Positions 18,734 to 25,795 of a stretch of DNA of 38,305 nt are shown here, in pieces. Under the pieces are notes generated by a model. The model worked only from the letters and a program-made list of their open reading frames with translations. It made no database searches and had not been told where the DNA came from. Each line of letters starts with the position of its first letter. Within the stretch, counting starts at the first letter, position 1. The position numbers were made by a program, and so were the translations under genes. Origin of the DNA: Ignavibacteriales bacterium (lineage in GTDB: Bacteria; Bacteroidota; Ignavibacteria; Ignavibacteriales; Ignavibacteriaceae); assembly GCA_016182615.1 (NCBI GenBank), contig JACPGF010000361.1:1-38305 (forward strand). The letters are read 5' to 3'.

Positions 18734-19745
18734 ATTTTAACACCGGAATATTTTATTGAATATCCTAAACCTGTTTATTATTGAACCTGCTTATCAGTTT
18801 TAGTTATGCTGAAATAAAAGAGGTTCATCTATAATATTGTATTAGAAAAACTAAATATAGTGATAACTAAGGACTGATGAAAGCCCCCCGGAAAAGTGAA
18901 ATGAGAAATTAATGGCAGTTGATTTGAAATATGGGCGCAAATGATTTCATGGAGGCCACCGGTAGTTGTTTGAGAAAGAATCGTTACATGGGTCAATCAG
19001 TTTTTGCAAAACAGGATAAGGCGAATCCTGAAAGGATTCGCCGCGGCGGCGGATGAATAACTGCGGGTTCCTAACCCGTGGATAATCCAGCCAAAACGTA
19101 CACGTCCCTGAAGGGGGCGAACCATGGAGAACAAGGTCTATAACGGCCCATAGTAGGTCAGTTCGTCCCCGTTCGGGGACGGGAAGTTTTGGAGGTGTCC
19201 TTTCCACGGATTTCATCCGTGGTTATTCAAATTAAGCGCCTTCAGCGCATAGCGAAGTAGCAACAAACAGTAACTTTGTGGTCATCGCTTGTTATCCGCT
19301 GCATTTAAACGCAAACCCAAAGATATAACGAGAAAAACCGTAATATGGCAATTGGTAATAGGGATGAGATCCAAGTCTAAATTCCAATGAAGCCGGGCGG
19401 GAAAACCTGAAAAAATTATAGCCATACTTGAATTATTTGCAATTGGCAACTATTCTTATTATTGTAAAAGGGGCTTCTTGCTTTCAAGAAGAATATACTG
19501 ATTTTGATTTTTTGCACTGTTGAATTATTAAACGATTAAAGTTTAGGGAAAGTTGAATTAACAGCAAAACCCCAAACGATACATAATATTCTGCAGGTAA
19601 CCTATTGTATATTAAAGATTTAGCATGCCTGCCGGGACTGATGAAAATAGAAGGTTTTAGCCCTATAAAATAATGCTGTTTTTTGGCACGTAAAATGCTT
19701 TTAGGGGTTAACTGAATTTTTTATTGCACAAATATTGAACATATA
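18734..19745. other. One-kilobase gene-free stretch upstream of the hydrogenase cassette
   Basis: No credible gene. The AT-rich outer parts (18734-18950 and 19250-19745) show nothing recognisable except that the latter must hold the promoter of the hydrogenase operon; no Rex-type or other known operator was found. The central 19020-19248 is a palindrome cluster annotated separately. An 89-codon minus-strand ORF (18947-19216) is a read-through of that cluster and is not called. Confidence 0.6.
19020..19248. repeat. Cluster of six short perfect or near-perfect palindromes
   Basis: Hairpins in order: GGCGAATCC/GGATTCGCC at 19020-19042 (9-bp stem); CGGGTT/AACCCG at 19064-19078 (6 bp, 3-base loop); CGTCCC/GGGGCG at 19103-19119 (one G-T pair); CGTCCCC/GGGGACG at 19164-19181 (7 bp); CCACGGAT/ATCCGTGG at 19204-19222 (8 bp); and GCGC/GCGC at 19236-19248. 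The GC content is much higher than its flanks. Its style matches the island at 6917-7200. Confidence 0.75.
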
Positions 19746-21737
19746 ATGGAAGGCATAATAAGCACCATACCAGACCGGTGCCGAAGATGTTACGGTTGTA
19801 TCAGGGAGTGCCCTGCAAAAGCTATCCGGGTCGTTAACGGCCAGGCCTTAGTTATGCAGGATAGGTGTATTGCCTGCGGCCATTGCGTTAAAGTATGTTC
19901 ACAGGGTGCAAAACACATTACCTCGTACAATTTTTCGGAATTTAACCGTCTTTTAGCTGAAGTCCCATCGATTGCCTTAGTCGCTCCATCGTTTGCAGCG
20001 TCGTGGCCGGGTAATTATCTTAAACTTCCCGCGGCATTAAAAAAGCTGGGTTTTGAGCAGGTTGTCGAGACCGCTTTCGGTGCCGACCTTATTAGCCCCA
20101 TGTATATTGACGAGCTTTCACAATATCCCGGTAAAACAATTATCTCTTCAAGCTGTCCCGCGGTATGTAATTATATAGAGAAATATTACCCTGAATTAGT
20201 TCCCAACCTTGCAACTATTGTATCACCTATGGTAGCGTTAGGCAGATACCTGAAAGAGTTGTACGGTAAAACAAAACCGGTGTTCTTCTTCGGGCCATGC
20301 ACGGCAAAAAAAGCGGAAATACTGGATGGCACTGTATCTGAGTCTATTGATGGTGTATTGACTTTTGCCGAATTAAAGGAACTGTTTACCGCGTCGGGGA
20401 TTAATATAGACAAACAGGAAGAAATGCGCTTTGACCCCCCGTACGCGAACCTTGGCAAAGTGTATCCCCTTGCAGGCGGATTGTTAAAAACAGCAGACCT
20501 TCCTTTTGATGTTATGGAAAAAGAAGTGCTGGTTGTTGAGGGTAAAAGCAAAGTTGTTGAAATTATCGAAGAAATAAGCAATAACCAGATTAACGCTAAA
20601 TTTATCGACATTTTGTTTTGTGAAGGATGTATCAGCGGCCCGGCAATTGCCTCGGATTTGAATCATTATTCTCGCCGTGAAAAGGTGATTGAATACGTGC
20701 AGGCAACAATTAACCAGGTTGATAAACAAGTTTGGAAAAGCAGCCTGTACAACAGCAGGGGGCTGAACTTACACAGGGAGTTTTTCGAGCGCCCGGTTGG
20801 CGGCGTACCCGCGACTGAAGCAGAAACAGCGGAGGTTCTGGTAGCTATCAATAAAAAATCAGACAAGGACCGCTTGAATTGCGGCGCGTGCGGGTATCTT
20901 ACCTGCAAGGAATTTGCCGCTTCGGTTTCGCAGGGTTTAGCTGAGCGTGAGATGTGCCTGCCGTTTTTGATTGACGAACTGCAAAACGCGTACGAAGATT
21001 TACGGACCACGCAGGAGCAGCTCCATTCGGCGGAAAAGCTTGCATCCATAGGGCAGTTAGCCGCCGGTATTGCCCACGAGATTAATAATCCACTGGGAAC
21101 CATCATGCTGTATGCCTCGCTTGTGCAGCGGCAGCTTGTTAAAATTGAGATGCCCCCCAGCCCGGCAGAAGACCTGCAGACTATTATCAACGAAGCAAAC
21201 CGGTGCAAGAATATTGTCGCGAATCTGTTAAATTTCGCCCGGCAGGGAAAGCTTTCGGTACAGCGGTTTGATATTTTTGATATGCTCACGCAGATTGTTA
21301 AAAAAATTAAACAGCACCAAGTGTTTGCCGGAATTAAAGTCGAAATGCATCACGAGGCTAATGATTCGGAATTGGAAGCCGATAAAGACCAACTGGAACA
21401 GGTATTCCAGAACTTGTTGATGAATGCAGCCGAAGCGATGGAAGGCTTTGACACGAAAAGAATTACAATACTTATTGTTGATGAGGAAAACACCCTTTCG
21501 GTTAAAATAACCGATACCGGGTGCGGCATCCCGAAAGAAAACGCGAATAAAATATTCACACCGTTTTTTACAACAAAAAAAATTGGCAAAGGTACCGGAT
21601 TGGGTATGGCTATCGCGTATGGTATCATTAAGATGCACAAAGGCGATATAACATTTGATAGCACTCCCGGGAACGGCACAACGTTTTCCGTCCGGCTGCC
21701 AAAACAAATAACTAAATCTGAAAGTTACATTAATTAG
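19746..21737 (+). CDS. Hydrogenase-like sensor histidine kinase (ferredoxin / divergent H-cluster domain / Fe-S / HisKA-HATPase)
   Basis: Probable soluble H2 or redox sensor. Two [4Fe-4S] ferredoxin motifs lie at C12, C15, C18, C22 and C41, C44, C47, C51. An [FeFe]-hydrogenase large-subunit domain follows (about 75-310). Its H-cluster loops are divergent: SSSCP with C137 (canonical TSCCP), GPCTAKKAE with C185 (canonical MPC), and FCEGC with C292 and C295 (canonical CxxxC). A third Fe-S domain has C379, C382, C387 and C404, like the RnfB-type Fe-S domain. The kinase has H444 in the H-box (AHEINNPL), N560 in the N-box, DTGCGIP and GTGLGM. This layout matches the known class of sensory [FeFe]-hydrogenase-like proteins, here fused directly to a kinase. 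First gene of the hydrogenase cassette; the next starts eight bases later. Confidence 0.9.
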   Translation: MEGIISTIPDRCRRCYGCIRECPAKAIRVVNGQALVMQDRCIACGHCVKVCSQGAKHITSYNFSEFNRLLAEVPSIALVAPSFAASWPGNYLKLPAALKKLGFEQVVETAFGADLISPMYIDELSQYPGKTIISSSCPAVCNYIEKYYPELVPNLATIVSPMVALGRYLKELYGKTKPVFFFGPCTAKKAEILDGTVSESIDGVLTFAELKELFTASGINIDKQEEMRFDPPYANLGKVYPLAGGLLKTADLPFDVMEKEVLVVEGKSKVVEIIEEISNNQINAKFIDILFCEGCISGPAIASDLNHYSRREKVIEYVQATINQVDKQVWKSSLYNSRGLNLHREFFERPVGGVPATEAETAEVLVAINKKSDKDRLNCGACGYLTCKEFAASVSQGLAEREMCLPFLIDELQNAYEDLRTTQEQLHSAEKLASIGQLAAGIAHEINNPLGTIMLYASLVQRQLVKIEMPPSPAEDLQTIINEANRCKNIVANLLNFARQGKLSVQRFDIFDMLTQIVKKIKQHQVFAGIKVEMHHEANDSELEADKDQLEQVFQNLLMNAAEAMEGFDTKRITILIVDEENTLSVKITDTGCGIPKENANKIFTPFFTTKKIGKGTGLGMAIAYGIIKMHKGDITFDSTPGNGTTFSVRLPKQITKSESYIN

Positions 21738-21745
21738 GAAAGAAC

Positions 21746-22150
21746 ATGGATCATAAACGCACAATATTAATTGTTGATGATGACCCCGATATTTTAAGCA
21801 CGTTGGAAATTCTGTTGGTAGCTAACGGTTACAAGGTATTTTCGGCTGATAACAGCAAAACGGCTTTGGAAATCTATCAGCGGGAACAGCCCGACGCGGT
21901 TGCAACAGACCTGATGATGGAAGAGATGGATTCGGGATTCATGCTCAACTATCATATCAAGAAAACCGCTCACGGACGTTCTATCCCGGTTATCATGATG
22001 ACCGCGGCGGCCCACGTTACCGGCTACAAGTTCGATGCTTACACATCGGACGAAAAAGAATGGCTGAAATGTGACGCACTGCTTAACAAGCCAATCTCTG
22101 TTGATATGCTTATCGCGAAGATTGACAGTTTTTACGAGGCCAAAAAATAA
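21746..22150 (+). CDS. Single-domain response regulator (receiver only)
   Basis: CheY-like receiver with no output domain. The acidic pocket is D11-D13, the phospho-acceptor is D55 (ATDLMMEEMDSGF), the switch threonine is T86 and the conserved lysine is K115 in NKPIS. The beta4-beta5 region is longer than in CheY and carries a TGYKF segment shared in form with the second receiver of the cassette (23717-24097). A GGAAAG box precedes the ATG. It lies between the hydrogenase-like sensor kinase and the hybrid kinase, so it is a likely phosphate acceptor or shuttle of one of them; this is inference from position. Confidence 0.92.
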   Translation: MDHKRTILIVDDDPDILSTLEILLVANGYKVFSADNSKTALEIYQREQPDAVATDLMMEEMDSGFMLNYHIKKTAHGRSIPVIMMTAAAHVTGYKFDAYTSDEKEWLKCDALLNKPISVDMLIAKIDSFYEAKK

Positions 22151-22156
22151 AGCCTC

Positions 22157-23647
22157 ATGACTGAAGAACTGAAAGGTCATATTCTTATTGTTGACGATGA
22201 AGAGGCCCTGCGCACTGCCGTGCGCAGGATTCTCGAACTGGAAGGCTATAAGGTTGATGCCGCGCAGAACGGTACCGAAGGTATTGCCTTTGGCAGCGCG
22301 CATGAATATGACCTGGCGCTTATCGACCTGAAAATGCCTGACATAAACGGCTTGGATGTTTTAAAAGAAATCAGGAAAAAACACCCGAACACCGTTTGTT
22401 ACATGGCTACTGCCTATGCCTCGTACGAGACCGCGGTTGAAGCAACAAAACTTGGCGCTGACGGATATATTTTGAAGCCGTTTTCGCCGGATGAATTACT
22501 TAACAGTCTGAACAGCGGATTTGAAAAGCGCCGCTGGCTGCTTGAAGCAGAACGGCTGAGAAAAGAGCGCGAAGAAAGTCTGCTGGAGGTTGCCTTCGAA
22601 AGGACACGCCTGAAAACAATTATTAACAGTATTACCGATGGTGTACTGGTTATTAATAAAAAAGGTGAGCTGGCATATTTTAATCAGGCTTCGCTGACAC
22701 TGTTGGATATTACATACCTGCCTCTGGGTATCCCGATAATTGAGCACTTACCAGTTGAAATTGGGCAGATGATAGTTGAGAAATTTTTTGATATTGAAAA
22801 GCAGACCATTGCTTTTTCCATTGAGGTTTCTATCAAGCCCGAAAATCAACTGTACATCGAGGCGACACTTTCACCGATATCTGAAAATGATAAGTCACTC
22901 GCCGGTGTTGTTGTCGTCCTGAAAAATATTACCGAGTTTAAAAAACTGGAATTGCTTAAATCGCAGTTCGTTTCGATGGTTGCGCACGAGTTGAAGGCTC
23001 CTATCGCGGCTTCCATAGGCTTTATCGACATTATGCGGCAGCCGGGGATAAGCATAACGCCGGAACAGAAAATTGATTTTCTTAACCGCTCGCATCAGCG
23101 CCTGCAGTCACTGCTTTTTATGATTAATGACCTTTTGGATATTTCGCGGATGGAGCTTAATAAAGTAACGCGTGAAATCAGAGAGGTAGTTGTCGAAGAA
23201 ACTTTATCAGAAGTTGTAAATTTGTTTAAGGTCGATATAGACAAAAAGCAGTTATCTATTGGGATGCCAGAAGAAGCCGGTAAACACGTTATCCGTATCG
23301 ACCAGAACGAGTTTATGCGCATTATTACAAATCTGGTAAGCAACGGCATTAAATATAATCGTGATAAAGGCAGCCTAACGCTTCAGGTAAAACAGGATGC
23401 CTATTACACAACGGTTGTAATTAAAGATGCCGGAATAGGCTTAAAACCCGCCGAGAAAGAACGGCTGTTCAGCGAGTTTTTCAGGGCTAAAAACGAGCAC
23501 ACGAAAAATATACACGGCACGGGTCTTGGGCTTTCGATTGTTAAAAGAATTATTGAAGCTTACTCGGGTAAAATTACCTGTGAAAGCACGTATGGAGAAG
23601 GGACGCAGTTCACGCTGTCTTTCCCCATTGTATATCGTTTAGAATAA
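22157..23647 (+). CDS. REC-PAS-histidine kinase hybrid
   Basis: Cytoplasmic signalling protein with no membrane segments. An N-terminal receiver (about 8-120) has D57 as acceptor and K107 in LKPFS. A coiled-coil linker (about 122-152) leads into a PAS domain (about 150-262). HisKA has H277 in the H-box (VSMVAHELKAP). The ATPase domain has N396 in TNLVSNGIKY, DAGIG and GTGLGLS. A receiver at the N-terminus of a kinase suggests it is itself controlled by an upstream phosphodonor, plausibly the hydrogenase-like sensor kinase two genes earlier. It starts six bases after the first receiver gene. The PAS ligand is not evident. Confidence 0.92.
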   Translation: MTEELKGHILIVDDEEALRTAVRRILELEGYKVDAAQNGTEGIAFGSAHEYDLALIDLKMPDINGLDVLKEIRKKHPNTVCYMATAYASYETAVEATKLGADGYILKPFSPDELLNSLNSGFEKRRWLLEAERLRKEREESLLEVAFERTRLKTIINSITDGVLVINKKGELAYFNQASLTLLDITYLPLGIPIIEHLPVEIGQMIVEKFFDIEKQTIAFSIEVSIKPENQLYIEATLSPISENDKSLAGVVVVLKNITEFKKLELLKSQFVSMVAHELKAPIAASIGFIDIMRQPGISITPEQKIDFLNRSHQRLQSLLFMINDLLDISRMELNKVTREIREVVVEETLSEVVNLFKVDIDKKQLSIGMPEEAGKHVIRIDQNEFMRIITNLVSNGIKYNRDKGSLTLQVKQDAYYTTVVIKDAGIGLKPAEKERLFSEFFRAKNEHTKNIHGTGLGLSIVKRIIEAYSGKITCESTYGEGTQFTLSFPIVYRLE

Positions 23648-23716
23648 TTACACCATGCACCGCGGCATGTTAAAATTAAAATACCACATTCATTCATTAG
23701 TTGAGGTAATAAATAT

Positions 23717-24097
23717 ATGTCTTTGATCGCAGTAATCGATGATGATCAAGATATTCTCGAAGCCAGCACGCTGATATTAAAAGCGCGTGGTTTCGAAGTC
23801 ATTTCAGCCAACAATCCCGATGACGGATACAAAATAATTAAAGAGCAGCACCCTGACTTAATTATTCTGGACGTTATCATGAACGAACCGGATGACGGCT
23901 TCTTTCTTGCACAAAAATTGCGCAAAGAAAACGTTACAACTCCCATCATTATGTACACATCCATTGCAAAAGCAACCGGGCTCGATTTCAGTTCGGGCGG
24001 CATGATTCCTGTTGATGAGTTTGTCGAAAAACCCATTTCGCCGGATGAGCTCATCGGGAAAGTTGAAAAATTCCTTAAAAAGCAAGTGGAGAAATAA
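23717..24097 (+). CDS. Second single-domain response regulator (receiver only)
   Basis: CheY-like receiver of 126 residues, acceptor D52 (ILDVIMNEPDDGF), acidic pocket D8-D10, lysine K105 in EKPIS. It shares with the first receiver an (S/D)GF loop after the acceptor and a TG-x-x-F segment in a lengthened beta4-beta5 region, so the two look like paralogues of one hydrogenase-associated family. It has no DNA-binding domain. A GAGGT box precedes the ATG. It ends two bases before hydC, which ties the signalling half of the cassette to the enzyme half. Confidence 0.92.
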   Translation: MSLIAVIDDDQDILEASTLILKARGFEVISANNPDDGYKIIKEQHPDLIILDVIMNEPDDGFFLAQKLRKENVTTPIIMYTSIAKATGLDFSSGGMIPVDEFVEKPISPDELIGKVEKFLKKQVEK

Positions 24098-24099
24098 GT

Positions 24100-24573
24100 A
24101 TGCTGGTTTATGAAAAAAACAACTTGATGGAAGAAATTCAACAGCTTGGGAAAAAGCATGGTATCAACCGTAATGCCCTCATCCCTATTCTGCAGGATAT
24201 TCAGGCAAAGTATCATGGTATCTCCGATTTTGCTCAGCAGGAAATCGGCCGCATGCTCTCCATCCATCCGGTAGAAGTATATAGTGTTGTATCGTTTTAT
24301 TCTTTCTTGAACTCGAATATCGAGGGACGGAATGTTGTCCGTTTATGCAAAACCGTATCATGCGATTTAGCAGGTAAATGCGATATTGTAAAAGCAATTG
24401 AGCGTGAGCTTGGCATAAAATTCGGTGAAACAACGAAGGATAAACGGATATCGTTAGAATATACCAATTGCCTTGGTATGTGCGATCAGGGGCCTGCTAT
24501 GATTGTTAATGAACGTGTTTACGGCAAACTTACCCCCGAGGCAGCCGTAACCATAATAAACGAAATTAAGTGA
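24100..24573 (+). CDS. hydC: [FeFe]-hydrogenase subunit HydC (NuoE-like, [2Fe-2S])
   Basis: Small thioredoxin-like [2Fe-2S] electron-transfer subunit of the trimeric NAD-linked hydrogenase, related to NuoE of complex I. The four cluster ligands are C83 and C88 (CKTVSC) and C124 and C128 (CLGMC). Helical N-terminus (ALIPILQDIQAKYHGIS) and VYSVVSFYSF are typical of NuoE. Length of 157 residues is normal. GGAG lies eight bases before the ATG. The next gene begins seven bases downstream. Confidence 0.93.
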   Translation: MLVYEKNNLMEEIQQLGKKHGINRNALIPILQDIQAKYHGISDFAQQEIGRMLSIHPVEVYSVVSFYSFLNSNIEGRNVVRLCKTVSCDLAGKCDIVKAIERELGIKFGETTKDKRISLEYTNCLGMCDQGPAMIVNERVYGKLTPEAAVTIINEIK

Positions 24574-24580
24574 GGCTGCC

Positions 24581-25795
24581 ATGGATTTAGGAATAGAGAA
24601 ATCAGCCCGCAAGGGATTAGTATTATTTACACAATACGAAGCCGGCTCTGCAATTAAAAAAGCAATTGCAGGCGGCAGAGAAGATGTATTGTTTGAACTG
24701 CGCGAATCAAGATTAAAAGGCCGCGGAGGAGCAGGGTTCCCCACTTCGACCAAGTGGATGATTACTGCTGCCGCGACTGCCGAAAAAAAATATATCGTGT
24801 GCAATGCCGATGAAGGCGAGCCCGGTACATTTAAAGACAGAGTACTGCTTATGGAATACCCGGAAGCAGTTTTTGATGGAATGGTAATTGCCGGTTATAC
24901 TATTGGCGCGCAATATGGCATCGTCTATCTCCGCGGAGAGTACGAGTACATGTTTGCAATGCTGAAAGAATACCTGGAAGGTATGCGCGCCAAAAATCTG
25001 CTGGGACAAAACATTCTTGGCAAAGAAGGTTTCAATTTTGATATTGAAATACGTCTTGGTTCAGGTGCGTATGTTTGCGGTGAAGAGACCGCGTTAATCG
25101 AATCGCTTGAAGGACAGCGTGGTGAGCCGCGTAACCGTCCCCCGTACCCGGTAAATACCGGTTACATGGGATTCCCGACAGTGGTTAACAATGTTGAAAC
25201 TCTGGCTGCAGTTCCGCATATCCTGCTTAAAACAGGCGAGTGGTTCAGAAAACACGGGACCGACAAATCAACAGGCTCAAAACTGTTCTCCGTTTCAGGT
25301 GACTGCGAACGGCCGGGTGTTTATGAATTGCCCTGGGGTATCTCCGTCCGCGAGCTGCTTGACGTGGTTGGCGCCCGGGATACTAAGGCAGTGCAGGTTG
25401 GCGGCGCTTCCGGCGTGTGCATTCCAAAATCGCAGTTTATGCGTAAACTGAGTTACGAGGATGCCGGTACCGGCGGATCAGTTATGGTGTTTAACGAAAC
25501 ACGCAGCATGCTGAACGTGATGCATAACTTCATGGACTTTTTTGTTGAAGAATCATGCGGGCAGTGTACACCGTGCAGGATTGGTAACGAGCGTCTGCTC
25601 GAGGGAGTTCACAAGTTGATAAGCGGAGATTTTACCTTTGCTTATATCAGAAATCTGAAAGAACTGGGAGCAACCATGCAGGTGGCTTCTAAATGCGGTT
25701 TAGGGCAGTCTAGCCCCAATGCATTTTTATCGATACTTGAAAACTTCAGCGATGAAATTTATCAATCAAACGGAAGCGGAGTAACCCATGCTTAA
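24581..25795 (+). CDS. hydB: [FeFe]-hydrogenase flavin subunit HydB (NuoF-like, short form)
   Basis: NAD(H)- and FMN-binding diaphorase subunit. The FMN/NADH site is seen in GRGGAGFPTSTKW (47-59), NADEGEPGTFKDR (75-87) and YVCGEETALIESLEG (164-178). The [4Fe-4S] cluster ligands are C326, C329, C332 (SCGQCTPCR) and C372. At 404 residues it is the NuoF core only: the N-terminal thioredoxin-like [2Fe-2S] domain and the C-terminal two-[4Fe-4S] ferredoxin domain of the roughly 600-residue bifurcating HydB type are absent. Its last codons overlap the hydA start by eight bases, so the two are translationally coupled. It most likely exchanges electrons with NAD; whether ferredoxin is also a partner is open. 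Confidence 0.92.
   Translation: MDLGIEKSARKGLVLFTQYEAGSAIKKAIAGGREDVLFELRESRLKGRGGAGFPTSTKWMITAAATAEKKYIVCNADEGEPGTFKDRVLLMEYPEAVFDGMVIAGYTIGAQYGIVYLRGEYEYMFAMLKEYLEGMRAKNLLGQNILGKEGFNFDIEIRLGSGAYVCGEETALIESLEGQRGEPRNRPPYPVNTGYMGFPTVVNNVETLAAVPHILLKTGEWFRKHGTDKSTGSKLFSVSGDCERPGVYELPWGISVRELLDVVGARDTKAVQVGGASGVCIPKSQFMRKLSYEDAGTGGSVMVFNETRSMLNVMHNFMDFFVEESCGQCTPCRIGNERLLEGVHKLISGDFTFAYIRNLKELGATMQVASKCGLGQSSPNAFLSILENFSDEIYQSNGSGVTHA

Noticed and set aside
18947-19216. 89-codon minus-strand ORF in the palindrome cluster
   Set aside because: It reads across several hairpins, so its sequence is dictated by the palindromes. No domain, no Shine-Dalgarno box; such ORFs are typical artefacts of repeat regions.
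19020-19248. CRISPR array
   Set aside because: The palindromes differ from each other and are unevenly spaced; no repeated unit with uniform spacers exists.
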